Shown: positions 25,328-34,244 of the stretch, piece after piece
How the letters are laid out: each line of letters begins with the position of its first letter
How positions within the stretch are numbered: the first letter of the stretch is position 1
Origin: an uncultured Bacteroidota bacterium
GTDB lineage: Bacteria; Bacteroidota; Bacteroidia; Chitinophagales; Chitinophagaceae
NCBI GenBank assembly: GCA_903887005.1
Contig: CAISOH010000192.1
Coordinates: 1-57,643, forward strand
Direction: 5' to 3'
DNA length: 57,643 nt
Program-made: the position numbers and the translations under genes
The notes under the pieces: generated by a model
What the model saw: the letters and a program-made list of their open reading frames with translations, nothing else
Database searches by the model: none
Told to the model about the DNA's origin: nothing

Positions 25328-25852
25328 ATGAAAAAGAGTTGGAAAATATGCATTGTTCTGGTTTGTGTATTGCTGTCAGGCGACCTCATTTACAATCTGA
25401 AAGCAGAAGAAAAACTACCTGTTAATGCAACAATTGATAAAATAGTTGTTCTGAAATCTCAAAGAAAACTTGTTGCATATGCCAACGGCCAGATTTTGCA
25501 AACATATACGATTGCTTTAGGCAAGAACCCAGTTGGCGCAAAACAATATGAAGGTGATAAGAAAACACCGGAGGGGACATATTTTATTAATGCCAAAAAC
25601 CCGGAAAGTAAATTTCATAAAAACCTCGGCATTTCTTACCCGAATGAAAATGATTTGAAAAATGCAATACAATGCGGAAAAGCTTCCGGTGGAGATATTA
25701 AGATACATGGGTTACAAAATGGCCTTGGATTTATTGGAAGACCGCATACATTATCTGACTGGACAGCAGGTTGTATAGCGCTAACAAATCAGGAGATCGA
25801 CGATCTGTATTTGCACACACCAGTTGGAACATTGGTTGAAATAGAACCATAA
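25328..25852 (+). CDS. L,D-transpeptidase (YkuD) family protein
   Basis: 174 residues from ATG 25328 (MKKSWKICIVLVCVLLSGDL), giving an N-terminal signal/anchor; ATG 25292 would add 12 residues. The YkuD domain is complete: IDKIVVLKSQRKLVAYANGQ, GDKKTPEGTYFINAKNP, IKIHGLQNG and the catalytic DWTAGCIALTNQEID with Cys in a T-A-G-C motif (canonical S-x-G-C). Such enzymes form 3-3 crosslinks or attach proteins to peptidoglycan in the periplasm; small versions of this type are often of unknown specificity. PBP1A follows 160 nt downstream, so both neighbours act on cell wall. Confidence 0.88.
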   Translation: MKKSWKICIVLVCVLLSGDLIYNLKAEEKLPVNATIDKIVVLKSQRKLVAYANGQILQTYTIALGKNPVGAKQYEGDKKTPEGTYFINAKNPESKFHKNLGISYPNENDLKNAIQCGKASGGDIKIHGLQNGLGFIGRPHTLSDWTAGCIALTNQEIDDLYLHTPVGTLVEIEP

Positions 25853-26016
25853 AATACTTGTTTTGATTAGGGGTTATGTAGTTTCTACAAAAATCTCCCG
25901 GTTTGTTAATCGAAAATATTGTCTGTCGCTATTCAAATTAGTTGTAATTTAACAAGTGGTACCCCCGCCTTCCCGCAAAAAACCAATACTTTTGATAAAA
26001 TATTCTTTTGAAGTAC

Positions 26017-28296
26017 ATGCCCTTGAAAGATCCGGGACCATTAACGGCTGAGCAAAAAATGGAGCGAAGGATACGTATCCTGTGGATCACGTTCGTTTCT
26101 TCGCTGGTTTTTTTTGTGTTATTAATTACCGGCATTAATTACGGCCTCGTTGGTTATATGCCATCCGTTGGCGAACTTGAAAATCCTCAAAGCGCCATAT
26201 CTTCAGAAATATTTGCCGCCGATGGAACCCTGCTGGGGCGCTATTATGTAACGGACAGGTCTAACAGTATATTCTCTGAAATCTCTCCTAATATCATTAG
26301 TGCATTAATTGCACGGGAAGACTACCGCTTTTATGAGCATTCAGGCATTGACGCGGTTGCAACAGCAGCCATCCCGCTGTATATGCTGATTCATAAAAAG
26401 CGCGGCTCTTCCACTATTACCCAGCAGCTTGCCAAAAACCTTTTTCCCCGCAAAAGTGAAAATTTTTTCACCCTGCCTTTTATGAAATTAAAAGAATGGG
26501 TGCTGGCCGTGAAACTGGAACGAAATCTCACCAAGAAAGAAATCATCACCCTGTATCTGAACACAGTGCCGTTCAGCGACAATGTATATGGCATAAAGAA
26601 TGCCTCGCAGACCTTTTTCAACAAGACCCCTGACAAAGTAACTATTGATGAGGCGGCAGTGCTCATCGCCCAGCTGAAGGGCAATACCCTGTACAATCCC
26701 CGCTCACACTCCGCAAAGGCGAAAGAACAGCGGAATGTGGTACTGGACCAGATGCACAAATATGGCTATATCAATGACGCCCAGCTAACTGAACTTAGAG
26801 GAAAAGAAACGCCGCTCGACTATCATAGAATTGATTATAACACCGGATTAGCGCCCTACTTCAGGCAAATTGTGGAGCAACAGGTAAAACTGCAATGCAA
26901 AGGCCTGAAAAAACCTGACGGCACTCCATATGACATTTATAAAGACGGCCTGAAAATATATACCACCCTGGATATGCACATGCAGCGGTATGCCGAAGAA
27001 GCTGTGCAGGAGCACCTCACAGACCTTCAGAAGCAGTTCATGGCGCAGTCGGGCTATAACGATGGAAGTGTATGGAAGAGGGGGAGCGCCCTGAACATAC
27101 TCAATGCAAGTATCAAAGCCAGCGACCGTTACAAGGGGATGATGGATGATGAAATTCCGGAGGTAAAAGCGATGGAGTTGATGAAAAAACCTGTTAAAAT
27201 GCGGTTATTTGCATGGAACAAGGCGCGCTATAAAGATACCGTAATGAGCCCTATAGACTCTATAAAGTATATGAAGTTGTTCCTGCAGTCCGGCTTTATG
27301 GCCATGGACCCTTTTACCGGGGAAGTGAAAGCATGGGTAGGTGGAATTGACCATAAGTCCTTTCAGTATGACCACGTAAACATCAATACCAAAAGGCAGG
27401 TAGGCTCTACTATAAAACCACTGCTGTATTGTTTTGCATTAGAGAAGGGTTTTTCACCATGCGGCATTGTATCCACTGCCCCGCAGGAATTTCCCGGCAT
27501 GAAGAAACCTTATGACGCCAATATGAAAGGAACAACTCCGGAGGATATGTCCCTGAGCCGGGCGCTGGCATTATCTATAAACAATGCGGCGCTATATGTA
27601 TTGAAACAGGTGGGGATGGAAGCATTTGTTGATTTCGCCCATAAATGTGGTATCACCGCCCATATGGATCCTTACCCTTCAGTAGCCCTTGGCGTTTCAG
27701 ACATTTCGCTGTATGAAATGCTTGGGGCGTATAGTATGTTCCCGGCAGGGGGCATACATACCGAGCCTTTCTTCCTGAGTAAAATAGAAGACAAGAATGG
27801 CGTGCTCATCAAAAGCTTCGCTCCTTCACAGAAAGAAATCGTCAACCGGAATACCGCATTCAAGATGGTAAAAATGATGCGTGGCGTAGTCAATGCCGGA
27901 ACGGGTGGGCGGCTTCGGTTCAAATACGGCATACACAATGATATAGCAGGCAAAACCGGTACGACCAATAGCCAGGCGGATGCGTGGTTCATAGGCTATA
28001 CGCCACAACTGATTGCCGGAGTATGGGTGGGTTGCGATGACCGGGTATTCCGTTTCAGGAGCGAGCGCCTCGGGCAGGGCGCTTCCGCCGCTTTACCCAT
28101 CTGGGCCTACTTCATGAAGCGGGTATATGCAGACAGGACTACAGGGATCAATCCGGCAAAGACATTTGATCAGCCCGGCGATTTTGCTGATTGCCAGACT
28201 ATGGATACCACGGGTTTCTATTTCGACAAAACGAAAAAGGACAGTACTGAAGTAGATGAAGATGCAGGGCCACCAGTACAGGATATTAATGAGTAA
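26017..28296 (+). CDS. Penicillin-binding protein 1A (bifunctional transglycosylase/transpeptidase)
   Basis: About 759 residues from ATG 26017 (MPLKDPGPLTAEQ); a TTG three codons upstream is the alternative. Membrane helix near 25-50. GT51 domain with the Glu motif ALIAREDYRFYEHSGID, KKRGSSTITQQLAKNLF and KEIITLYLN. The transpeptidase domain carries the SxxK serine in RQVGSTIKPLLYC, the SxN motif LALSINNAALYV and the KTGTT motif (AGKTGTTNSQADAWF). It polymerises lipid II and crosslinks the strands in the periplasm. All catalytic motifs are intact. Not in an evident operon. Confidence 0.95.
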   Translation: MPLKDPGPLTAEQKMERRIRILWITFVSSLVFFVLLITGINYGLVGYMPSVGELENPQSAISSEIFAADGTLLGRYYVTDRSNSIFSEISPNIISALIAREDYRFYEHSGIDAVATAAIPLYMLIHKKRGSSTITQQLAKNLFPRKSENFFTLPFMKLKEWVLAVKLERNLTKKEIITLYLNTVPFSDNVYGIKNASQTFFNKTPDKVTIDEAAVLIAQLKGNTLYNPRSHSAKAKEQRNVVLDQMHKYGYINDAQLTELRGKETPLDYHRIDYNTGLAPYFRQIVEQQVKLQCKGLKKPDGTPYDIYKDGLKIYTTLDMHMQRYAEEAVQEHLTDLQKQFMAQSGYNDGSVWKRGSALNILNASIKASDRYKGMMDDEIPEVKAMELMKKPVKMRLFAWNKARYKDTVMSPIDSIKYMKLFLQSGFMAMDPFTGEVKAWVGGIDHKSFQYDHVNINTKRQVGSTIKPLLYCFALEKGFSPCGIVSTAPQEFPGMKKPYDANMKGTTPEDMSLSRALALSINNAALYVLKQVGMEAFVDFAHKCGITAHMDPYPSVALGVSDISLYEMLGAYSMFPAGGIHTEPFFLSKIEDKNGVLIKSFAPSQKEIVNRNTAFKMVKMMRGVVNAGTGGRLRFKYGIHNDIAGKTGTTNSQADAWFIGYTPQLIAGVWVGCDDRVFRFRSERLGQGASAALPIWAYFMKRVYADRTTGINPAKTFDQPGDFADCQTMDTTGFYFDKTKKDSTEVDEDAGPPVQDINE

Positions 28297-28546
28297 TACT
28301 CTGGCGTTTTTCAAAACCTGGAGGATTCTGTGCATTGCAAAGAAGGGATAAAAACCTTTAGACAACTTTAGCCTGACTAAACGCTTTCATCAACGATTTT
28401 TTTTTGAACACCCTCGTTACATATGGGCTGTCTCATGTTCCCATCTTAATGTTTTCTGTGCTAAACAAGTGAGGCGCTTCCTGAAGGTATTGTTTCCAGT
28501 CGTTCTCAAATCAAAGAATTTCTCAAAACTTCAAACATCATTATAA

Positions 28547-28617
28547 ATACCGTTAAATAACGGTATCAAATACCGTTGTTTAACGCTTGCGCAACCATAT
28601 ACGGCTTTTTAATTTTG
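28547..28617 (+). promoter_or_regulatory. Promoter with two tandem operator-like boxes
   Basis: TTG 28587-28589 and TAATTTTG 28610-28617 (20-nt gap) form a consensus promoter. Directly upstream are two copies of CGTT-N4-AACG (28551-28562 and 28574-28585), 23 bp apart; the first lies in the near-perfect palindrome ATACCGTTAAATAACGGTAT (28547-28566). The rest of the gap after PBP1A (28297-28546) holds nothing I can identify. Confidence 0.6.
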
Positions 28618-28619
28618 TA

Positions 28620-28750
28620 TTGTAATGGTATAAACACTTTAATACATAATTTTTAAAAAAAGCATAAAGGAGTAGGCTGAAAATCCTAAAACAGAGTAAG
28701 CTCCCGGTAGCCGAAAAGGGTATAGAGTAGGCGATTTTAAATAATAGAAA
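28620..28750 (+). other. Long 5' leader, possibly structured
   Basis: About 125 nt of leader before the ATG at 28751. GGAGT (28669-28673) can pair with GCTCC (28700-28704), and GGCTG (28675-28679) with TAGCC (28708-28712); the two helices interlock as a pseudoknot. GAGTAGGC occurs twice (28670-28677 and 28725-28732). It does not match a riboswitch class that I can name. Confidence 0.35.
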
Positions 28751-29347
28751 ATGAAAAAGAACATTGCGGTCGTTGCATACGACCTGAATCCAGGTTCATC
28801 ATTAACTTCAGATGCTGTTGTAATTCAAAATGATCTGAATGCAGCAGGCTATAATGCCACACTTGTTAATCAGTGGGTATTTAATGAACCGAATGCAGCC
28901 TATTTTAAAAATGCAGCTTACTGGTCAGGATTTGATGGTGTTGTGATCTGCAACTTTTACGGTACCTGGAACTTAAGGGAATTGATTTTATCACAAAAAC
29001 CTGTTATTTGCATCAATTCTGGCTATGTAGATGATTTAGGGCTTGGCGAATATTTAGATGAGCATATTTCTGAGAATACATTTCATGTTATCAACAACAC
29101 GCATCCGGCAATGGGCGGTATGGCATTAGGCACTTTTACCAATCCAGGTGCGATATGGGTCGATTCTATTTCAACCTTCAACCATTTTGTAGACATATTA
29201 GTTACATCCCTGGCAAATCAACCATTATTAGTGGTCCATAAAAGTAAAAAATTAGCCTATTTCGGATGGTACAGGATGTCACAGGCCGGTGCTGGCAGTG
29301 TATTGAACAAACTTTTGGTTAGCACAGCCAAATGGGCTTTCAGTTAA
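28751..29347 (+). CDS. Hypothetical cytoplasmic protein (198 aa)
   Basis: No signal peptide. The pattern of beta strands followed by Gly-rich turns (MKKNIAVVAYDLNPGSS, GFDGVVICNFYGTW, KPVICINSGYVDDLGLG) suggests a Rossmann/flavodoxin-like alpha/beta fold of the class-I amidotransferase/ThuA type, but I see no catalytic Cys-His-Glu set. The second half contains NTHPAMGGMALGTF and the end is KKLAYFGWYRMSQAGAGSVL. It stands alone with its own promoter, operator-like boxes and terminator, so it is probably induced by a specific signal. Function unknown. Confidence 0.65.
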   Translation: MKKNIAVVAYDLNPGSSLTSDAVVIQNDLNAAGYNATLVNQWVFNEPNAAYFKNAAYWSGFDGVVICNFYGTWNLRELILSQKPVICINSGYVDDLGLGEYLDEHISENTFHVINNTHPAMGGMALGTFTNPGAIWVDSISTFNHFVDILVTSLANQPLLVVHKSKKLAYFGWYRMSQAGAGSVLNKLLVSTAKWAFS

Positions 29348-29364
29348 TTTTCTGTGTTCTGTTT

Positions 29365-29420
29365 AATGTGAGTCCGACGGTTTGCAAACACGCAATGCAA
29401 ATAACCATCGAACTCACATT
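29365..29420. terminator. Bidirectional hairpin between convergent genes
   Basis: Outer stem AATGTGAGT/ACTCACATT (29365-29373, 29412-29420) continues with CGA/TCG and GGTT/AACC separated by single mismatches. It lies between the 198-aa gene and the 3' end of the Nudix gene, overlapping its last codons. T-runs are weak, so the role as terminator is likely but not certain. Confidence 0.6.
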
Positions 29421-29869
29421 ACTTTCCCCATCACCTCTTCAATAAATACCACCTGGCTTAAGTTGATTTTTTGTTTTGCAATTTCTGCCGGAAACCATTC
29501 CGCCTTATCTATTTCAGGGTATTCCCGGAATTTGCCTGATTTGGGTGGCCATTCTATTTGAAAGGTATTGCTCCTGAATGGAGTACTATCTAAATCGCAT
29601 TCTACTGCCCAGGCAAATACAGTTTTACCTCCTTTTTGAACAATGGGGCACAATTCAATAAACGTTCCGGTTAAGGGTAACCCGATTTCTTCCGAAAACT
29701 CTCTTTTAGCGGCGCTCAAAGGGTCTTCATCATCAAACTCGCCTTTAGGAACAGACCATGCGCCCAAATCCTTTTTTGAAAAATAGGGCCCACCCGGATG
29801 CACTAACAGAAACTCAGGAATTTTGTTCCTGAAACGGTAAACCAATAAGCCCGCGCTTTTTTTATTCAT
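29414..29869 (-). CDS. Nudix hydrolase
   Basis: 151 residues. The Nudix box is at about 43-63: PKGEFDDEDPLSAAKRE followed by FSEEIG. Compared with the consensus G-x5-E-x7-RE-x2-EE-x-G, one residue is missing between Gly43 and Glu48, while the metal-binding REFSEE part is intact. These enzymes hydrolyse nucleoside diphosphates linked to another moiety; this subgroup (GLLVYR..., LLVHPGGP) is often annotated as an NTP pyrophosphohydrolase or repair enzyme. Substrate unknown. It precedes no clear partner; the deacetylase gene lies 19 nt upstream in the same direction, so the two may be co-transcribed. Confidence 0.9.
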   Translation of the reverse strand: MNKKSAGLLVYRFRNKIPEFLLVHPGGPYFSKKDLGAWSVPKGEFDDEDPLSAAKREFSEEIGLPLTGTFIELCPIVQKGGKTVFAWAVECDLDSTPFRSNTFQIEWPPKSGKFREYPEIDKAEWFPAEIAKQKINLSQVVFIEEVMGKVM

Positions 29870-29887
29870 TTATCAAGGCCCTTTGAA

Positions 29888-30703
29888 TTAAAAATCAGCC
29901 TTCATTTCTCGTATCAGCCGGGGTGCAGTTGCGTTACCATCAGCAATTATTCTTCTGACTGTAAACAGTGGATTTGTTTTATCTGTTTTTTTAGCCAACT
30001 GGAACGCAGCAGTAAAGCCATATTTCTTTATATGCTCCACGGCATTAGTATTCCATAGCCCAAACGGATAGGCAAAATATTTTACCGGCATATTGGTAAT
30101 CTTTTTCAGATCATTCCATGGCTTCTCTATTTGTTTTACCCAGTCGCTTTCTGTGTATTTAGTCACCATATGATGGTCCCAGGTATGGCAACCAATTATG
30201 TGCCCTTTGGCAGCAAGTTCAGCCACCTGCTTTCTATCCATATAGTTTGGCCTGCCCAATACTACAGTCATTATAAAAAAGACGCCTTTAAACCCGTATT
30301 TATTCAGTTCCGGCAACGCATTTGTATATTGTGAAGCATCTGCATCATCAAAAGTAAGCATCACCGGTTTGGAAGGAAGTTTCTCCCCCTTCGTCATATA
30401 GGCGATCAGTTGATCAGGCAAAATGGTATGATAGCCGCTGTCGTGCAGCATTTTCATTTCAGCCTTGAATAAAGCGACAGGTACTATATAAACCTTCTCA
30501 CTCTTGGTATCGCCACTTCTCCAGTCCCGTATGTTGTGATAACAGAGGATCGGAACATCCATTTTGTGCAATCCGCCAACCATATTATTTGCATCCTGGC
30601 GAGTACTTGCTCCCGGATTCCGTTGTGCATAAATTGTGATGGAGCTAAAGAAACACAAAACGAATGCTGACAACAGCTTAAAGCGGTAATTATATTTTTT
30701 CAT
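29888..30703 (-). CDS. Secreted polysaccharide deacetylase (NodB domain)
   Basis: 271 residues from ATG 30703 (MKKYNYRFKLLSAFVLCFFSSITIYAQ), which provides a signal peptide; the open frame continues to 30898 with an unlikely hydrophobic extension. NodB homology domain with VPILCYHNIRDW, the metal/catalytic Asp motif MLTFDDADASQYT, His motif IGCHTWDHHMV and KYFAYPFGLWN. Carbohydrate esterase family 4 enzymes remove N-acetyl groups from chitin, peptidoglycan or surface glycans with a divalent metal. The protein is probably periplasmic. Downstream lies the Nudix gene after 19 nt. Confidence 0.9.
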   Translation of the reverse strand: MKKYNYRFKLLSAFVLCFFSSITIYAQRNPGASTRQDANNMVGGLHKMDVPILCYHNIRDWRSGDTKSEKVYIVPVALFKAEMKMLHDSGYHTILPDQLIAYMTKGEKLPSKPVMLTFDDADASQYTNALPELNKYGFKGVFFIMTVVLGRPNYMDRKQVAELAAKGHIIGCHTWDHHMVTKYTESDWVKQIEKPWNDLKKITNMPVKYFAYPFGLWNTNAVEHIKKYGFTAAFQLAKKTDKTNPLFTVRRIIADGNATAPRLIREMKADF

Positions 30704-30919
30704 AACCGGACAATTTACTAAAGGAATACAATTTACGCAAATTGCTCTTTTTATTAGAATGATAATAATCATTCCATAAATAATTCCTGCAAAAACAAAT
30801 AGAATAATAAAGATAGCTAAAGCGTTTCCGGAAATAAGAAGGGCACACAAATTGCAGCAAAAAAGTAGAATATTCTCTATTTTTACATAAAGTAACAAGA
30901 GCGTTAAATTGTAATGCCT

Positions 30920-31591
30920 ATGAAACAGATTACCGTACTTATCATTTTTCTCGCTTTAATTATCAGCGCCTGTAAGAAAAAAAATAATGGTCCGGCTACT
31001 ATACCAATAAATGCAGGGCTGAAAGCCGACTTTGGTTATAAGCCGGGTAGCTATTGGATTTATAAAGATTCTGTAAGCGGCATGGTTGACAGCGCATATG
31101 TAACCGATAATACAATTATTTACAGGCAATTGGGTTGCGCTATGATTGCAGGGCTTCCTGAATATGAAATAATGGCGATTACAGTAAGAGTATCTGATAT
31201 TAATCCTACAGATAGTGAGCAATGGACTATCACCCTGACAGACAGCGCTTTTTCATTGTCTTTATCAAATAACAAGGATGTGGTGGAATCAGAATTAATT
31301 CTGCAACCGTTTACTTATCCGTTCAGGTTGGGGAATTCCGCACTGTCTGATGGTTGCCTGATGTATCCCGATAGTGCCTGTGTTACAGATATTATTCCAG
31401 TTGTTTCCATAAACAATCAAAATTTCAGCAATACGGTACAATTAAATCATGCAGGCAGGGCCAATATTGCCGCCTATAATGACTGTTTCTACACCAGCCC
31501 GGAAGCTGGCTTTGTAAAAATAGTTTTTGACCACCCGGCAGTTTCAATTCATCGAGTGTTGGAACTTCAACGGTATAAGATTGTCAGGTAA
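30920..31591 (+). CDS. Hypothetical lipoprotein
   Basis: 223 residues from ATG 30920 (MKQITVLIIFLALIISACKKKNNGP), lipobox IISAC followed by the KKK that is common for Bacteroidota lipoproteins. The mature protein starts GLKADFGYKPGSYWIYKDSV, a beginning seen in many small Chitinophagaceae lipoproteins of unknown function, and is beta-rich. ATG 30914 (two residues longer) is equally possible. The gene is divergent from the deacetylase. No enzymatic motif. Confidence 0.7.
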   Translation: MKQITVLIIFLALIISACKKKNNGPATIPINAGLKADFGYKPGSYWIYKDSVSGMVDSAYVTDNTIIYRQLGCAMIAGLPEYEIMAITVRVSDINPTDSEQWTITLTDSAFSLSLSNNKDVVESELILQPFTYPFRLGNSALSDGCLMYPDSACVTDIIPVVSINNQNFSNTVQLNHAGRANIAAYNDCFYTSPEAGFVKIVFDHPAVSIHRVLELQRYKIVR

Positions 31592-31669
31592 AATTGGGAT
31601 GTTCATTTAACTGCTCTTTGTCGATTACAACTTTGGCAGGATACACAAAACATTACGTGTTACCGAGCA

Positions 31670-31786
31670 ATGGAAGCTAAGTTAACAACTAAACCAATGA
31701 CTATTGGGGGCATTATAACCTATGCTGACGCCGATGAAATAGCAGCAGCTAATAAACGATTAGAGAGAATGAATAGAACAAAATAA
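31670..31786 (+). CDS. Small protein (38 aa) followed by a terminator
   Basis: ATG 31670 to TAA 31784-31786 encodes MEAKLTTKPMTIGGIITYAD and then DEIAAANKRLERMNRTK, a soluble charged peptide. A textbook intrinsic terminator starts one base after the stop, which supports a real, separately terminated gene. No family recognised. The preceding 80 nt after the lipoprotein show no clear -7 box. Confidence 0.5.
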   Translation: MEAKLTTKPMTIGGIITYADADEIAAANKRLERMNRTK

Positions 31787-31787
31787 G

Positions 31788-31810
31788 GGCTGCAAATCGC
31801 AGCCTTTTTT
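31788..31810 (+). terminator. Intrinsic terminator
   Basis: Stem GGCTGC/GCAGCC (31788-31793, 31799-31804), loop of 5, followed by TTTTTT (31805-31810). Confidence 0.9.
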
Positions 31811-31843
31811 ATTACCTTTAACTTTCACTTTTTATGTTTAACT

Positions 31844-32101
31844 ATGAGAGTATTATCAATCATTGGAATAGTTTTGTTTTCGTGGCTTTTTATCAATAGA
31901 TGCCAATATTACGGCTTGATTGGAGATTATGCGGGTAAATCATTTACGTATACTGATGACGTTATGAATAGAGCGAAGCACAGCCTTATTCCGCAAATAT
32001 TAGTAAGTGGCTATGCATTAATATTTGCAATAACCGCAATGGTTCGTGCTTTTAAAAATCAAAATATTAAGAACGACCAAAAAAACGAAAATGGTCTTTA
32101 A
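31844..32101 (+). CDS. Small membrane protein
   Basis: 85 residues (MRVLSIIGIVLFSWLFINRC) with two hydrophobic segments, about 3-20 and 50-68 (IPQILVSGYALIFAITAMV), and a Lys/Asn-rich tail (KNQNIKNDQKNENG). No family recognised with confidence. Monocistronic; purN follows after 93 nt with its own -7 box. Confidence 0.6.
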   Translation: MRVLSIIGIVLFSWLFINRCQYYGLIGDYAGKSFTYTDDVMNRAKHSLIPQILVSGYALIFAITAMVRAFKNQNIKNDQKNENGL

Positions 32102-32170
32102 CATTTCAACAACATTCAAATGAGACACTACCGAAAAAAGAGGTTTAGCCGTTAATCCATTCCCTTTAAC

Positions 32171-32178
32171 TAATTTTG
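32171..32178 (+). promoter_or_regulatory. -7 box upstream of purN
   Basis: TAATTTTG fits TAnnTTTG and lies 16 nt before the purN ATG, so the leader would be about 10 nt. Confidence 0.5.
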
Positions 32179-32194
32179 CGGTTCACAATCGCTT

Positions 32195-32758
32195 ATGCAT
32201 TCACTCGTAATATTCGTGTCAGGTACCGGAACAAATGCCGATGCTATTATTCAATACTTTAAAAAGGACCGCAAGGCCCATGTGTCACTTATTGTAAGCA
32301 ATAAAGCGGATGCGGGCGTACTGGAGATTGCAAAAAAAGAAGAGATTCCTTTTCTTATCATCAACAAAAAAACTTTTAATGAAACGCTTCTGGTAGAGCA
32401 AATAAATGACTGCAAACCTTCGCTCATAGTGCTTGCCGGCTTTTTATGGAAAATACCGGAAACATTGATCCATGCATTCCCGGATAAGATAATTAATATC
32501 CATCCCGCATTATTACCGGCTTATGGCGGCAAGGGCATGTACGGACATAAAGTGCATGATGCAGTAATTGAAGCAAAGGACAAGGAGTCCGGCATCACCA
32601 TACACTATGTAAATGAGGCGTATGACGACGGCAACATCATACTACAGGCAAGATGCAAAGTGGAAGAAAAGGACCGCCCTGATGACCTTGCAAAACGCAT
32701 ACATAAACTGGAGCATTTTTATTACCCAAGGGCAATTGATTTTTTGCTGGGAGAATAA
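32195..32758 (+). CDS. purN: Phosphoribosylglycinamide formyltransferase
   Basis: 187 residues, the usual length. Transfers formyl from 10-formyl-THF to GAR in purine synthesis, in the cytoplasm. Visible: the phosphate-binding FVSGTGTNADAI (9-20), LVLAGFLWKIPETLI, the catalytic Asn-x-His in IINIHPALLPAYGGKGMYG, and the Asp in NEAYDDGNIILQA. All key residues are kept; Thr replaces the second Ser of the common SGSGTN/SGRGSN loop. No other pur gene is adjacent. Confidence 0.95.
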   Translation: MHSLVIFVSGTGTNADAIIQYFKKDRKAHVSLIVSNKADAGVLEIAKKEEIPFLIINKKTFNETLLVEQINDCKPSLIVLAGFLWKIPETLIHAFPDKIINIHPALLPAYGGKGMYGHKVHDAVIEAKDKESGITIHYVNEAYDDGNIILQARCKVEEKDRPDDLAKRIHKLEHFYYPRAIDFLLGE

Positions 32759-32825
32759 ACTATTTTATCTTTTATTGGCACAAAAGGTATTATTTTGAAT
32801 CAATAACAATTCTAAATCTAATCAG

Positions 32826-33029
32826 GTGCAAGTTTCTGCAAAATTCAAAAGTACTTTGGTGATTATCATCTTTCTTTTACTGCTTCTTTTGCCGGCGGCT
32901 TATACATTTATCAGGGAATACAGGCTAAAGCAGGAAGAAGTTAAAAAAGTAAGTCCACATACAAGCTTTTTGATTAATACTATATTAAACGTCAAAAATC
33001 TGTACTACTATATACCTTTGCGAGCTTAA
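32826..33029 (+). CDS. Possible small membrane protein
   Basis: 67 codons from GTG 32826 with one strong hydrophobic segment (LVIIIFLLLLLLPAAYTFI) preceded by a basic N-terminus (QVSAKFKST) and followed by a charged helix (REYRLKQEEVKK). The shape is that of a single-span protein with a cytoplasmic N-terminus. The last 25 residues look less coding-like. No family match; low confidence. Confidence 0.3.
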   Translation: MQVSAKFKSTLVIIIFLLLLLLPAAYTFIREYRLKQEEVKKVSPHTSFLINTILNVKNLYYYIPLRA

Positions 33030-33154
33030 AAACGTTAATTGGAAACAGCGGCTTTGCGGCTTTGCGAGAAATTCTTTCGTGCCGTAATTTGATATCCAAT
33101 TGGTAAATAAGGCCATCTGATAAAGTATAAGCTATATCATAAGTATTTCATCTT

Positions 33155-34180
33155 TTATTCCGGCAATGCATTAATCGCCTCAGCAAATGCAAGTATTTCC
33201 TCTTCCTTAGTATCCCATGCGCACATAAGCCTTACTTCGTGGGTACTGTCCTTCCACACATAGAAAGGGTAGTGTTCCTGCAGTGGTGCATACCAGTTGC
33301 GGGGTATCTCTGCGAACACAGCATTGGCCTGTACCGGTTTTGTGATTTTTACATGCCTGTTTTTTGAAATAGACTTACAAAGCAATTCCGCCATTTTGTT
33401 GGCGTGGGTACTCGTTTTACGCCACAATTCATTTTGCAGCATCGCCTCAAATTGTACGGCTATAAAGCGGGTTTTGGAAGCCAGTTGCATTATCTGCTTG
33501 TGTTTATAGGCAATGTGTTTTGATAACTCTTTATTAAACACCACCACTGCTTCGCCAAACATCATGCCCCCTTTCGTACCACCCAATGAAAGTATGTCCA
33601 CACCTGCTTTACCGCTTATATCGCTAAGGCTGCAACCAAGTGATGCGGCGGCATTAAAAAACCGGGAACCATCCATGTGCAGGTACAATCCGTGCTCTTT
33701 GGTTAATGCAGCAATAGCTTTTATTTCCTCCGGTTTGTAAACTGTGCCGTACTCCGTAGTTTGTGTTATGGATAACATCGCTGTTTGCGGATAATGAACA
33801 TCTCCTTTTCTTATCAGCCTTTCGCTGATTGTTTTTATATCCAGTTTACCCTTGTCATTTGCCTGCAATGGGAAAAAACGGCAGCCTGTAAACGTCTCAG
33901 GCGCTGACGATTCATCATTATATATATGGGAAGTATCAGAGCAAAGGACAGCGTTATAAGATTGGGTGGCGCTGCTGATGCTCAGCACATTTGCCCCTGT
34001 GCCGTTGAATACGAAATAGACATCCACATCCGCTTCAAAAATGTCTTTGAATAACGAGGTCACACGTTTGGTAAGTTCATCCGCTCCATAAGAACGGGCA
34101 TGAAGGCTGTTAGCTTTTTGCAGGGCTTCCATTACTTCCGGCAGCACTCCTGCATAATTATCACTGGCAAAACTTTTCAT
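33155..34180 (-). CDS. ltaE: Low-specificity L-threonine aldolase
   Basis: 341 residues. PLP-dependent cleavage of L-threonine/allo-threonine to glycine and acetaldehyde. Family motifs: FASDNYAGVLPEVMEAL, the SYGADELTKRV segment, FVFNGTGANVLSI, HMDGSRFFNAAASLG, and the PLP lysine in LSLGGTKGGMMFGEAVVVF. The C-terminal half is regular to VRLMCAWDTKEEEI. Start at ATG 34180, with AATTTTA-type sequence upstream instead of a clear -7 box. Single gene, divergent from the 168-aa secreted protein. Confidence 0.94.
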   Translation of the reverse strand: MKSFASDNYAGVLPEVMEALQKANSLHARSYGADELTKRVTSLFKDIFEADVDVYFVFNGTGANVLSISSATQSYNAVLCSDTSHIYNDESSAPETFTGCRFFPLQANDKGKLDIKTISERLIRKGDVHYPQTAMLSITQTTEYGTVYKPEEIKAIAALTKEHGLYLHMDGSRFFNAAASLGCSLSDISGKAGVDILSLGGTKGGMMFGEAVVVFNKELSKHIAYKHKQIMQLASKTRFIAVQFEAMLQNELWRKTSTHANKMAELLCKSISKNRHVKITKPVQANAVFAEIPRNWYAPLQEHYPFYVWKDSTHEVRLMCAWDTKEEEILAFAEAINALPE

Positions 34181-34244
34181 TAAAATAGATTTTGGCGTTA
34201 AAATTAGCTGTTTTCATAACTTTAGGCAGTAAAACTTCAGAACA

